Below, piece by piece: positions 51,256-60,642 of a stretch of 64,000 nucleotides of DNA. Each line of letters starts with the position of its first letter. Position 1 is the stretch's first letter. Below the pieces are notes generated by a model, which was not told where the DNA came from, ran no database searches, and saw only the letters and a program-made list of their open reading frames with translations. The stretch covers positions 1 through 64,000 of the forward strand of contig JAFXFC010000021.1 of assembly GCA_017513525.1 (NCBI GenBank), in the 5' to 3' direction. Source of the DNA: Clostridia bacterium (GTDB lineage Bacteria; Bacillota; Clostridia; Oscillospirales; Acutalibacteraceae). The translations under genes were made by a program, and so were the position numbers.

Positions 51256-52290
51256 CTATATTTCATCGGTAATGATTGTTGAATCTCCAAATGAAAAGAA
51301 AAAATAACCGTGTTCTATTGCGGCTTTATATGCGTTAAGAGCATTTTCTCTTCCGCAAAAAGCAGAAACTAACATTATTAGTGTACTTTCAGGTAAATGA
51401 AAGTTTGTTATAAGAGTATCAATACATTTGAATTTATATCCGGGATAAATAAAAATATTTGTTGAATTACAGCAAGGAGTAACGAAACCGTTTTCGTCAC
51501 AGGCAGATTCGAGAGTTCTGCAGCAAGTAGTGCCCGTGCAAACAATTTTACCGCCGTTTTTCTTGGTGGAATTTATTGCTTCTGCAGCTTCAGGAGAAAT
51601 CATATAATTTTCATAGTGCATATCATGATCTTCTATGTTTTCAGCTTTAACGGGTCTGAAGGTTCCGATTCCCACATGCAATGTTATATAGGCAATCTTA
51701 ACTCCCTTTGCCTTGATTTTTTCAAGAAGTTCGGGAGTATAATGAAGTCCTGCTGTCGGTGCAGCGGCTGAACCGTCATTTTTTGCATAAACCGTCTGAT
51801 AGCGTTCTTTATCTTCAAGTTTTTTTGTTATATAATGAGGTAAGGGCATTTCTCCTATTTCTTCGAGCCTTTCAAGAAATACGCCGTCATATGTAAATTT
51901 AACCAATCTGTTGCCGTTTTCGAGCACAGAAATTACTTCACCGAATAAAATATCATTACCGAAAGTGAATTTTGTACCTTCCTTTGCTCTTTTTCCGGGT
52001 CCTGCGATACATTCCCATATATCATTTCCCTTGTTATTCAGAAGAAGAAATTCTACATTAGCGCCTGTATCATTTTTTATTCCGTAAATTCTCGCGGGAA
52101 GTACTTTGGAATTATTTAACACAAGGCAATCACCTTCATGTAAATAATCAAGAATATCATAAAAATGCTTATGTTCAAGTTTTCCTGAATGTTTTCCTAT
52201 TACAAGAAGTCTTGAATGATCCCGTTGTTCTGAAGGGGTCTGAGCTATTAATTCTTCGGGGAGCTCAAAATAAAAATCGCTTTTTTTCAT
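51256..52290 (-). CDS. queA: S-adenosylmethionine:tRNA ribosyltransferase-isomerase
   Basis: QueA transfers the ribosyl group of SAM to preQ1-tRNA, forming epoxyqueuosine. The 344-residue protein has the signatures [57 protein letters not shown] and [15 protein letters not shown]. It precedes tgt in the same operon. No preQ1 riboswitch was recognised upstream. Confidence 0.96.
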   Translation of the reverse strand: MKKSDFYFELPEELIAQTPSEQRDHSRLLVIGKHSGKLEHKHFYDILDYLHEGDCLVLNNSKVLPARIYGIKNDTGANVEFLLLNNKGNDIWECIAGPGKRAKEGTKFTFGNDILFGEVISVLENGNRLVKFTYDGVFLERLEEIGEMPLPHYITKKLEDKERYQTVYAKNDGSAAAPTAGLHYTPELLEKIKAKGVKIAYITLHVGIGTFRPVKAENIEDHDMHYENYMISPEAAEAINSTKKNGGKIVCTGTTCCRTLESACDENGFVTPCCNSTNIFIYPGYKFKCIDTLITNFHLPESTLIMLVSAFCGRENALNAYKAAIEHGYFFFSFGDSTIITDEI

Positions 52291-52415
52291 AAAACATCGC
52301 CTTATATGATGTATTCGGCTAATTTAAGCCGGCTAATATGTAAAAAATATCTGAAATTATCAGAAATTTTAATAAGAAACATCATCTTTATTTATCAGTT
52401 TTGCATAAATTACAA

Positions 52416-52444
52416 TTGACACAATTGAAATAAGATGATAGAAT
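52416..52444 (+). promoter_or_regulatory. Promoter of the asd-dapA operon
   Basis: TTGACA at 52416-52421 and TAGAAT at 52439-52444 are spaced by 17 bases. The leader is about 85 bases, too short for a lysine riboswitch. Confidence 0.75.
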
Positions 52445-52537
52445 TATAAAACACAAATTATGTTAACACAAATATTAAAAAGACGCAAGACCTAAACACT
52501 TCTTTTTGAATATAATATTTGTGACGGAGGTTTTACT

Positions 52538-53632
52538 ATGAATAAGAATTATAAGGTTGGCGTTATTGGCGCAACAGGTATGGTTGGACAGAGATTTATT
52601 TCTCTTCTCAGCGATCATCCCTGGTTTGATATCACAGTTCTCGCTGCAAGTCCCCGTTCAGCAGGAAAAACCTATGAAGAGGCACTCGGCGGCAGATGGG
52701 TAATGAAGACCGAGCTTCCCGAAAAGGTTAAAAATATGGTAGTATTGGATGCACAGGCTGACATAGAAAAGATTGCTTCTCTTGTTGATTTTGTTTTCTG
52801 TGCAGTAGATATGAAAAAGGATGAAATAAAAGCACTTGAAGAAGCATATGCAAAGGCTGAATGTCCTGTTGTTTCTAATAACAGTGCTCACAGATTTACA
52901 CCTGATGTTCCCATGCTCATCCCCGAAATCAATGTAAATCACTGTGATGTTATTGCTTCTCAGAAAGAAAGACTCGGAACTAAGAGAGGCTTTATCGCTG
53001 TTAAGTCTAACTGTTCTCTTCAGAGCTATGTTCCTGCTCTTTATCCTCTTGATGAAAAGTTCGGTGTTGAGGATGTTCTCGTTTGTACATATCAGGCAAT
53101 TTCAGGTGCAGGTAAAACATTTGACAGATGGCCCGAAATGATCGACAATGTAATTCCCTATATCGGCGGCGAAGAAGAAAAGAGTGAAAAAGAACCTCTT
53201 AAAATCTGGGGTAAGGTTGAAAACGGCGAAATTGTCCCTGCTCAGAAGCCTCATTTTACTGCTCAGTGTCTCAGAGTTCCCGTTTCAGACGGTCACATGG
53301 CGGCTGTTTTTGTAAGATTTAAGAATAAGCCTTCAAAGGAAGAGATCATTGAAGTATGGAACAGCTTCTCCGGCCGTCCTCAGGAGCTTTCCCTTCCTCA
53401 TGCACCTAAGCAGTTCCTTAATTACTTTACAGAAGACAATATGCCTCAGACAAAAATGCACAGAGATCTTGAAGGCGGTATGGCTGTTTCAATCGGCAGA
53501 CTCAGAGAAGATACTCAGTACGATTATAAATTTGTATGTCTTTCTCATAATACACTCAGAGGCGCTGCAGGCGGTGCTGTTCTTGCTGCTGAGCTCCTTT
53601 GTGCGGAAGGTTATATTGAGCCTAAAAACTGA
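52538..53632 (+). CDS. asd: Aspartate-semialdehyde dehydrogenase
   Basis: Asd reduces aspartyl phosphate to the semialdehyde, the branch point to lysine, methionine and threonine. The 364-residue protein has the NADP motif GVIGATGMVGQRF, active-site Cys159 in KSNCSLQSYVPAL and the catalytic His in RVPVSDGHMAAVF. The length and motif forms fit the archaeal/fungal-type group rather than the shorter E. coli type. It is followed by dapA after 15 bases. CGGAGG precedes the ATG. Confidence 0.95.
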   Translation: MNKNYKVGVIGATGMVGQRFISLLSDHPWFDITVLAASPRSAGKTYEEALGGRWVMKTELPEKVKNMVVLDAQADIEKIASLVDFVFCAVDMKKDEIKALEEAYAKAECPVVSNNSAHRFTPDVPMLIPEINVNHCDVIASQKERLGTKRGFIAVKSNCSLQSYVPALYPLDEKFGVEDVLVCTYQAISGAGKTFDRWPEMIDNVIPYIGGEEEKSEKEPLKIWGKVENGEIVPAQKPHFTAQCLRVPVSDGHMAAVFVRFKNKPSKEEIIEVWNSFSGRPQELSLPHAPKQFLNYFTEDNMPQTKMHRDLEGGMAVSIGRLREDTQYDYKFVCLSHNTLRGAAGGAVLAAELLCAEGYIEPKN

Positions 53633-53647
53633 ATTCGGTGATATTAT

Positions 53648-54541
53648 TTGAAAAAACGTATTTTCACAGGTTGTGCCACGGCTTTGATAACGCCGTTCAC
53701 TCCTGACGGAAATGATGTTGATTACAAAGCTTTCGAAAAACTGCTGAGCTTTCAGTTAGAAAATGATATTGATGCTTTGGTAGTAGCAGGAACTACGGGT
53801 GAATCCCCAGTTCTAACAAAGGAAGAAAAGTTACAGCTTATCAAGAAAGCTTGTGAATTTTCATGCGGTAAAATTCCTGTAATAGCAGGAACGGGCTCAA
53901 ATAATACTTCGGAAGCAGTAAAAAAATCAAATGATTCAGAAAAACAGGGAGTTGACGGTCTTCTGATCGTAACTCCCTATTATAATAAATGTACTCAGGA
54001 AGGTTTAATCGATCATTATTTTTACATTGCAGACAGAGTATCAACTCCAATAATTGTGTATAATGTACCTTCCAGGACGGGGGTAAATATATCAAGTGAA
54101 ACATACAAAGCGCTGTCAGAACATAAGAATATAGTTGCTGTTAAGGAAGCCGGCGGAAATATCTCTGAATTTGCAAAAACATCCGTATTATGTAGAGATA
54201 ATTTGGATTTTTACTCAGGAAACGATGATCAGACACTTCCTATGATGGCTCTTGGTGCAAAAGGTGTAATTTCAGTTGTTTCTAACATTATTCCACATGA
54301 AATGAAGTTATTAACGCAAGCTTGCATTGACAGTAATTTTGATGAAGGCCGTAATGTTCACGAAAAATATCTTAAATTGATGAATACAATGTTTTGCGAA
54401 GTAAATCCCATACCTGTTAAAAGTGCCTGTAACATCCTTTATGGTTTCAGTAAATCACTACGCTTACCGCTGACTTCAATTTCATCAGAGAATGAGAAAA
54501 TAATAGAGCAGTTACTAAGAAATTATAACATGATTAAATGA
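53648..54541 (+). CDS. dapA: 4-hydroxy-tetrahydrodipicolinate synthase
   Basis: DapA condenses pyruvate with aspartate semialdehyde, the first committed step of lysine and dipicolinate synthesis, and so also serves spore core formation. The 297-residue protein has TGCATALITPF, VAGTTGESPVL, YYNKCTQEGL, YNVPSRTG and the Schiff-base Lys166 in VAVKEAGGN. The start codon is TTG at 53648 with GGTGAT upstream. It ends the asd-dapA operon. Confidence 0.95.
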   Translation: MKKRIFTGCATALITPFTPDGNDVDYKAFEKLLSFQLENDIDALVVAGTTGESPVLTKEEKLQLIKKACEFSCGKIPVIAGTGSNNTSEAVKKSNDSEKQGVDGLLIVTPYYNKCTQEGLIDHYFYIADRVSTPIIVYNVPSRTGVNISSETYKALSEHKNIVAVKEAGGNISEFAKTSVLCRDNLDFYSGNDDQTLPMMALGAKGVISVVSNIIPHEMKLLTQACIDSNFDEGRNVHEKYLKLMNTMFCEVNPIPVKSACNILYGFSKSLRLPLTSISSENEKIIEQLLRNYNMIK

Positions 54542-54550
54542 TAGAAAATT

Positions 54551-54580
54551 AAGGCGTCGCAATGAAATGCGACGCCTTTT
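54551..54580. terminator. Terminator after dapA
   Basis: AAGGCGTCGCA pairs with TGCGACGCCTT around ATGAAA, followed by a T run. It lies between convergent genes. Confidence 0.92.
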
Positions 54581-54606
54581 GATAAACTATGATTCAGTAA
54601 ATTGGA

Positions 54607-56385
54607 TTAGTTTAAGCTGCTTCTGAGGTTTTCAAGTTCATTCTTGAGAGTTTCGGGAAGCTTGTTACCAAACTTAGCATAAAATTCTTCAATTCCGGGG
54701 ATTTCATCCTTCCAAAGGTTGTTATCAACAACAAGAATTGATTCGAGAGTTTCCTTAGAAACTTCGTCTTCAATACCTGTAAGGTCGATATCGTCAGCAA
54801 AAGGTACATAACCGATAGCAGTTTCTTTTGCATCAACTTTACCTTCGCAACGGTCAAGAATCCAGTTAAGAACTCTGAGGTTATCACCGAAACCGGGCCA
54901 TAAGAAGTTGCCTTCATCATCTTTTCTGAACCAGTTAACATTGAAGATCTTGGGAGCCTTTTCAGGATCAAGAGTCTTACCGATCTCAATCCAATGCTGC
55001 CAATAGTCACCCATGTTGTAACCGCAGAAAGGAAGCATAGCCATAGGATCACGACGGACAACACCGACTGCACCTGCAGCTGCAGCTGTAGTTTCTGATG
55101 CCATGATAGAACCTACGAATACACCGTTATTCCAATCCTTTGACTGATATACGAGAGGAGCAAGCTTAGCACGTCTGCCGCCGAATACGAAAGCAGAGAT
55201 CGGAACACCCTGAGGATTTTCGAATTCAGAGCTAAGGCAAGGACAGTTAACAGCGGGAGCTGTAAATCTTGAGTTGGGATGAGCGCCCTTAATTTCGGAA
55301 GTCTTGCCGTTCCAGGGTTCACCGATCCAATCCTTTGCGTTTTCGGGGGGATTCTTATCAAGACCTTCCCACCATACTGTATTATTGTCAAGGTTATGAG
55401 CAACGTTTGTAAAGATAGTGCCCTGCTTTGTTGAAAGAAGAGCATTGGGGTTTGACTTCATGTTTGTTCCGGGAGCAACACCGAAGAAACCGTTTTCGGG
55501 GTTGATAGCATAAAGTCTTCCGTCTTCACCCTTACGGATCCAGGAAATATCGTCGCCTACGCACCATACTTTATATCCGGCCTTCTTGAAGCCTTCGGGC
55601 GGAATAAGCATTGCAAGGTTTGTTTTACCGCAAGCAGAGGGGAAAGCAGCACAGATATACTTTGTTTCACCCTGGGGATTTTCTACACCGAGAATGAGCA
55701 TATGCTCAGCCTGCCAGCCTTCTTTCCAGCCCTGATAGGATGCAATACGAAGAGCAAAGCACTTCTTTCCGAGAAGAACATTTCCGCCGTAACCGGAGTT
55801 TACGGAGATGATAGTGTTATCCTGGGGGAACTGACAGATCCAACGCTTTTCAGCATCTATATCACATTTGCAGTGAAGACCGCGAACCCAGTCATTTGAA
55901 TCACCGAGTACATCAAGAACAGCCTTACCTACTCTCGTCATGATAGCCATGTTGAGCACAACATAGATAGAGTCTGTAAGCTCGATACCTGCTTTCGAGA
56001 ACTTAGAACCAACGGGACCCATTGAATAAGGAATAACATACATTGTTCTGCCTTTATATGAGTCACGTGCAATATCATAAAGCATTTCATAGCAAGCATT
56101 GGGTTCCATCCAATGGTTTGTGGGGCCTGCTTCTTCTTTTGTGGGTGTGCAGATAAGAGTTCTGTCTTCTACACGTGCAACGTCATTGGGGTTTGTTCTG
56201 TGAAGATAGCAATCGGGAAGAAGTTCATCGTTGAGCTTAAGCATTTCGCCTGTAGCACAAGCTTCTGCTCTTAAAGCTTCAATCTGTTCTTTTGAACCGT
56301 CGATCCAGACAATTTTGTCGGGTTTAACAAGTTCAACCTTTTCTTCTATCCAGCTAAGAATAGACTTGTTTGTTGTAAGTGACAT
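54607..56385 (-). CDS. pckG: Phosphoenolpyruvate carboxykinase (GTP)
   Basis: PckG interconverts oxaloacetate and phosphoenolpyruvate using GTP, serving gluconeogenesis or CO2 fixation toward succinate in anaerobes. The 592-residue protein has the GTP-type P-loop FPSACGKTNLAML, the segment LHRTNPNDVARVEDRT, PYSMGPVGSKFSK and GDDISWIRKGEDGRLY. Length and motifs fit the GTP rather than ATP class. GGAGAG precedes the ATG. Its promoter lies inside the end of the upstream tsaD gene. Confidence 0.96.
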   Translation of the reverse strand: MSLTTNKSILSWIEEKVELVKPDKIVWIDGSKEQIEALRAEACATGEMLKLNDELLPDCYLHRTNPNDVARVEDRTLICTPTKEEAGPTNHWMEPNACYEMLYDIARDSYKGRTMYVIPYSMGPVGSKFSKAGIELTDSIYVVLNMAIMTRVGKAVLDVLGDSNDWVRGLHCKCDIDAEKRWICQFPQDNTIISVNSGYGGNVLLGKKCFALRIASYQGWKEGWQAEHMLILGVENPQGETKYICAAFPSACGKTNLAMLIPPEGFKKAGYKVWCVGDDISWIRKGEDGRLYAINPENGFFGVAPGTNMKSNPNALLSTKQGTIFTNVAHNLDNNTVWWEGLDKNPPENAKDWIGEPWNGKTSEIKGAHPNSRFTAPAVNCPCLSSEFENPQGVPISAFVFGGRRAKLAPLVYQSKDWNNGVFVGSIMASETTAAAAGAVGVVRRDPMAMLPFCGYNMGDYWQHWIEIGKTLDPEKAPKIFNVNWFRKDDEGNFLWPGFGDNLRVLNWILDRCEGKVDAKETAIGYVPFADDIDLTGIEDEVSKETLESILVVDNNLWKDEIPGIEEFYAKFGNKLPETLKNELENLRSSLN

Positions 56386-56427
56386 TTGGTTCTCTCCTTT
56401 TGAAGAAAAAATTTCAAATCAGTAAAA

Positions 56428-56456
56428 ATAATACTATATTTTAGTATTTTTGTCAA
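56428..56456 (-). promoter_or_regulatory. pckG promoter embedded in the tsaD 3' end
   Basis: Reading leftwards, TTGACA at 56456-56451 and TATTAT at 56433-56428 are spaced by 17 bases. The -35 lies in the last codons of tsaD and the -10 directly follows its stop. Confidence 0.7.
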
Positions 56457-57453
56457 TATCTAATGCAGCAGTTGCATTGAGTTTAAGTGTTGCAATTTTA
56501 TTGTCTTGATATTCGTAATATGCCTGTGAGCCTACCATAGCCGCATTATCACCGCAATACTTAAGCTCGGGCATATATAATTCGATGTCATATTTTTCAG
56601 CAAGCTTCTTCATTTCGCGTCTTAATACTGAATTCGCTGAAACACCGCCCGCAAGAACCAATCTTTCGGGATGAATTTTATTAATAGCTCTCTCGGTTCT
56701 GTCGCAAAGGCAATTTACCACGCAATACATAAATGAAGCACCTATATTCTTGACATCAATCTCCTCTCCTTTTTGTGTGAGATTGTGAACAAGGTTGATA
56801 ACAGCTGTTTTAAGCCCCGAAAAACTGAAATCAAGCTCTGCATCCTGAACCTTAGGCGATGGAAACTTATATGAATACGGATCTCCGTCTGTAGCGACCA
56901 TATCCATGTTAAGCCCTCCGGGGTACGGTAATCCCATTGTTCTTGCGGCTTTATCCATAGCTTCACCTGCTGCATCATCACGGGTGCGTCCTATTACTTC
57001 ATAATCAGTATAGGATTTTACATTGATAATGTGTGTATGACCGCCAGAAACTACAAGTGCAAGAAACGGAGGTTTGAGTTCTTTATCGGTAATATAATTT
57101 GAAGCGATATGACCTCGCAAATGATGAACGGGAATTAAAGGTTTACCTGTACAGTAAGAAAGACCTTTTGCGAAATTTACTCCGACAAGAAGAGCACCAA
57201 TAAGCCCCGGAGCATAAGTACAAGCAACAGCATCAATATCTTCTATTGATAAATCGGCATCATCCAGTGCTTTTTTTACAACTGATGAAATTGATTCACA
57301 ATGTCTTCTCGAGGCTATTTCAGGTACAACTCCTCCGTATAAAATATGTTCGGGAACCTGTGACGCGATAACGGAAGAGAGCACTTCCCTGCCGTCTTCA
57401 ACAACGGCAGCCGCAGTATCATCACAAGAGGATTCAATAGCTAAAATTTTCAA
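56434..57453 (-). CDS. tsaD: tRNA N6-threonylcarbamoyladenosine synthase TsaD
   Basis: TsaD transfers threonylcarbamoyl to A37 of ANN-decoding tRNAs. The 339-residue protein has the ASKHA features LAIESSCDDTAAAV, the iron-site HHLRGHIASNY, VSGGHTH, GLPYPGG and LVLAGGVSANSVLRR. It overlaps rimI by four bases in a rimI-tsaD pair common in bacteria (rimI, tsaD and tsaB often cluster; tsaB and tsaE are not seen here). Confidence 0.96.
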   Translation of the reverse strand: MKILAIESSCDDTAAAVVEDGREVLSSVIASQVPEHILYGGVVPEIASRRHCESISSVVKKALDDADLSIEDIDAVACTYAPGLIGALLVGVNFAKGLSYCTGKPLIPVHHLRGHIASNYITDKELKPPFLALVVSGGHTHIINVKSYTDYEVIGRTRDDAAGEAMDKAARTMGLPYPGGLNMDMVATDGDPYSYKFPSPKVQDAELDFSFSGLKTAVINLVHNLTQKGEEIDVKNIGASFMYCVVNCLCDRTERAINKIHPERLVLAGGVSANSVLRREMKKLAEKYDIELYMPELKYCGDNAAMVGSQAYYEYQDNKIATLKLNATAALDIDKNTKI

Positions 57454-57926
57454 TTTATATTCTCGCTTTCTTTATTAAAGTATAATGTATAAATACACGC
57501 ATTTTCCGTAGGTGATGAATAAAAGTTTTTTCTTATTCCGAGATTTATAAAACCGGCTTTTTCATAAACATGACGAGCAGCAGAATTTGACTCTCGAACT
57601 TCAAGTGTAGCAAATATACAGTTTTTGCTTTTCAAATTATTGATAAGAGTTTCAATTAAATTTGTTGCTATGCTCCTACCTCTGAACGCATTAGTTACAG
57701 CAATATTTGATATATAGAATTCATCTAAAATCAACTGCCCGCTTACATATCCGCATAACATATTATCTGACTTTGCAACAATAAATATAGCATTTTCTTT
57801 ATTTATTTCATCTTCTATTTGAGATTTGCTCCAAGGCGAAGAAAAACATTCTTTTTCAATCTTAGCAATATTTTCTGCATCTTCAAGATGTGCTTCAGTT
57901 AAAATAAAATCATTCTTTAGCATCAT
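57450..57926 (-). CDS. rimI: Ribosomal protein alanine N-acetyltransferase RimI-like
   Basis: The 158-residue GNAT protein has the RimI pattern: FSSPWSKSQIEDEI, ISNIAVTNAFRGRSIATNLIE (acetyl-CoA binding around the RGRSIA turn), LEVRESNSAARHVYEKAGF and a final YFN segment. It acetylates the N-terminus of ribosomal protein S18 in E. coli; specificity here is inferred. The start overlaps the polA end by 17 bases. Four bases overlap with tsaD downstream. Confidence 0.9.
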   Translation of the reverse strand: MMLKNDFILTEAHLEDAENIAKIEKECFSSPWSKSQIEDEINKENAIFIVAKSDNMLCGYVSGQLILDEFYISNIAVTNAFRGRSIATNLIETLINNLKSKNCIFATLEVRESNSAARHVYEKAGFINLGIRKNFYSSPTENACIYTLYFNKESENIN

Positions 57927-60537
57927 ACCAGGATCTGCCGATTGCTGTATCTGCAGCGAATTTTACAACTAAATTTACGGCGTTCTCCATTTCTTCTTTT
58001 ATTAAGTCAGCAACAGCTGCAGCATCTTTTTCGGGAGCTTCAGCCATAAGTTCGTCATGAACCTGCATAATAAGCTTTGTATCGGGATATTCTGACTTTA
58101 ATCTCTCGTATACTTTTATCATTGCAATTTTTATAATATCCGCTGCCGTGCCTTGAATAGGCATATTTCGAGCCACTCTCTCTCCAAAGGAACGAAGCAT
58201 ACCGTTTGAAGACGTAAGCTCAGGAAGATATCTTCTTCTCTTGAATAATGTTTCAGAGTATCCCTTTTCCTTTGCATCTGCAATACATTTATCCATGTAG
58301 TCGCTAACGGAAGAATATAATGCAAGATATGATTTTATAAATGAATCAGCTTCTGCTCTTGTTGTTTTTATATCCTTTGAAAGTGAAAAAGCACCTATTC
58401 CGTATACAATTCCGAAATTTACAGCCTTTGCTTTACTTCGAAGCTCTCCTGTTACAACGTTTAGAGGAACTCCGAAAACTTTTGAGGCAGTAACGGAATG
58501 TATATCAGTTCCTGAATTGAAAGCGTCTATCATATTTTTATCACCGGAGAGAGCCGCTAAAACTCTCAGTTCAATCTGTGAATAGTCGGCGTCGATTATT
58601 GCATAACCGTCATCTGCTATGAAAAATTTTCGCATTTCTCTGCCGAGTGCTGTTCTTACGGGAATATTCTGTAGATTCGGTTCTGTCGAAGAAAGTCTGC
58701 CGGTGCGGGTTTCTGTCTGATTGAAGGTACATCTTACTCTGTTATCGGCTTCTACAGCTTTTAATAATCCCTCACAATATGTCGATTTAAGCTTAGCATA
58801 GGTCCTGTATTCAAGTATCAGTGAAACTATCGGATATTCCTCTGCGAGAGCTTCAAGTACTTCAGCATTTGTGGAATAACCTGTTTTTGTTTTCTTTTTT
58901 GCAGGAAGACCTAATTTTTCGAATAATATCACACCTAATTGCTTGGGTGAGTTGATATTGAATTTTTCGCCTGCAAGCTCATATATTGATGTTTCGATAT
59001 TGTGAATATTAGCAGATAAAACATCTGAAAATTCTTTAATGCCGTTAACATCTACCTTCATTCCGATTTGTTCCATTGATGAGAGAACTTTTGCTAAAGG
59101 AATCTCAATATCTCTGAGAAGAAGTTCTTGTTCTCTTTCGGAGATTATAGAAGAAAGCCTGTCCGCCAAAACCTTCATAAGAGCGGCAGTTTCGCAAAAA
59201 TCTTTGTTTTCGGCAATAAAACTTTCTGTATCAGAATCCTCTGACACAGCTGTTAATGATTTAACATTATATGATAGAGACAGAGATTGAACAGAATAAT
59301 CAGATGAATTTACATCAAGCAGATACGCTGCAAGCTTTACATCAAAAATAATATTTTTGGGGTCAATATTTTGTAGTAAGCAATATGAGTAAAGATTCTT
59401 ACAATCTTCTGTAATTATCTTTTTCTCGGATTCAAGAACAGACTTGAAAAATGTATTAAACTCTAAATTCGAGTTCTCAACAATAATGACTTCTGTTTCG
59501 GTCGAAAAGGAAACATACAACGGAAAATTGTTTTCAAAATTAACAGTAATATAAATTTTATCCTTATCTTCTAATAATTGAGCTGCTTTATTTGTATCAA
59601 CAACATAAAATTTAAGATTTATGTTTTTATTATTATCCGAAAATTCACTTCTCAGGGCGTTAGATTTTTCAATATCAAGCTTTAATCTTGTAATTAACTT
59701 AAACATTTCATGTCTTGCCAATTCACTTAACATAAGCTTACTGTCGCGGACATTCTCAAGATATTTAGTCATATCGGTGTTGATTGGTGCTGAAAGGTTA
59801 ATTGTTCCGAGTTTTCTTGAAAAGAAAGCACTGTCTTTACCTGAAATTAATTTTGCTTTAACACCTGCAGATGCTTCAATCGTATCTATATCTTCATATA
59901 TAGTGTCAATATTTCCGTATTTTTTGATTAAATCGCCTGCTGTTTTGGGACCAATCCCTGCAACACCTGGAATATTATCTGAAGAGTCTCCCTGTAAAGC
60001 CTTTAACTCAATCATGCCAGAAGGACTTACACCGTATTCCTCAAACAGCCTGTTTTCATCATATTCTACAGTTTGTGTTTTTCCCATTTTTGTTGTTGTG
60101 AGGAGTACCGAAACATTATTCCTTATTAGCTGTAAGGAATCTCTGTCACCAGTTGCTATATAGCAGTGGTCATCTGCAGTTATTGATACGGATAATGTTC
60201 CGAGGATATCGTCAGCTTCAAAACCGGGACATTCAATTATATGGCAACCATATGCTCTTAAGAGCGTCTTTAAAGGCTCAAACTGTTCAAGAAGTTCCGG
60301 AGGAGGACTCTTTCTTCCCGCTTTATATCCATCATACATTTCATGTCTGAAAGTAGGTGCATGAACATCGAATGCAACAATAATACCGTCAGGCGAATAC
60401 TTCTCATCCAAATTCAGCAGTATATTCATAAAACCGTATATTGCGTTAGTAAAATGACCGTCTTTAGCATTTAACAATTTGATACCGTAAAATGCACGGT
60501 TAATAATACTGTTGCCGTCTATAACGAGATATTTCAT
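57910..60537 (-). CDS. polA: DNA polymerase I
   Basis: PolA fills gaps and removes RNA primers. The 875-residue protein has an N-terminal 5' nuclease (YLVIDGNSIINRAFYG, FEADDILGTLS, GDSSDNIPGVAGIGPKTA), a middle domain lacking the proofreading DxE motif, and a polymerase domain with motif A DADYSQIELRVLAALSG, motif B RSKAKAVNFGIVYG and motif C QVHDELMAE. The inactive exonuclease is typical for Firmicutes PolA. The ATG at 60537 is chosen because AGGAGAG lies just upstream; an in-frame GTG or ATG seven codons earlier precedes that site. Confidence 0.95.
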   Translation of the reverse strand: MKYLVIDGNSIINRAFYGIKLLNAKDGHFTNAIYGFMNILLNLDEKYSPDGIIVAFDVHAPTFRHEMYDGYKAGRKSPPPELLEQFEPLKTLLRAYGCHIIECPGFEADDILGTLSVSITADDHCYIATGDRDSLQLIRNNVSVLLTTTKMGKTQTVEYDENRLFEEYGVSPSGMIELKALQGDSSDNIPGVAGIGPKTAGDLIKKYGNIDTIYEDIDTIEASAGVKAKLISGKDSAFFSRKLGTINLSAPINTDMTKYLENVRDSKLMLSELARHEMFKLITRLKLDIEKSNALRSEFSDNNKNINLKFYVVDTNKAAQLLEDKDKIYITVNFENNFPLYVSFSTETEVIIVENSNLEFNTFFKSVLESEKKIITEDCKNLYSYCLLQNIDPKNIIFDVKLAAYLLDVNSSDYSVQSLSLSYNVKSLTAVSEDSDTESFIAENKDFCETAALMKVLADRLSSIISEREQELLLRDIEIPLAKVLSSMEQIGMKVDVNGIKEFSDVLSANIHNIETSIYELAGEKFNINSPKQLGVILFEKLGLPAKKKTKTGYSTNAEVLEALAEEYPIVSLILEYRTYAKLKSTYCEGLLKAVEADNRVRCTFNQTETRTGRLSSTEPNLQNIPVRTALGREMRKFFIADDGYAIIDADYSQIELRVLAALSGDKNMIDAFNSGTDIHSVTASKVFGVPLNVVTGELRSKAKAVNFGIVYGIGAFSLSKDIKTTRAEADSFIKSYLALYSSVSDYMDKCIADAKEKGYSETLFKRRRYLPELTSSNGMLRSFGERVARNMPIQGTAADIIKIAMIKVYERLKSEYPDTKLIMQVHDELMAEAPEKDAAAVADLIKEEMENAVNLVVKFAADTAIGRSWYDAKE

Positions 60538-60642
60538 AAAAATCTCTCCTACTACCATATTTATTTGATTATATCATGAATAAAATTAAAAGGCTACTTT
60601 ATTTTTACATTTTTTTATGATAAAATTATTTTTGGTGATAAA

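Noticed and set aside
52291-52415. preQ1 riboswitch before queA
   Set aside because: No C-rich loop or A-rich tail pseudoknot pattern was found; only a short GCCGGC motif is present.
52445-52537. Lysine riboswitch before asd
   Set aside because: The leader from the consensus promoter is about 85 bases and lacks the multi-helix lysine-element features.
59621-60163. A 180-codon antisense frame in polA
   Set aside because: It is a shadow of the polA nuclease region with no ribosome binding site or motif.
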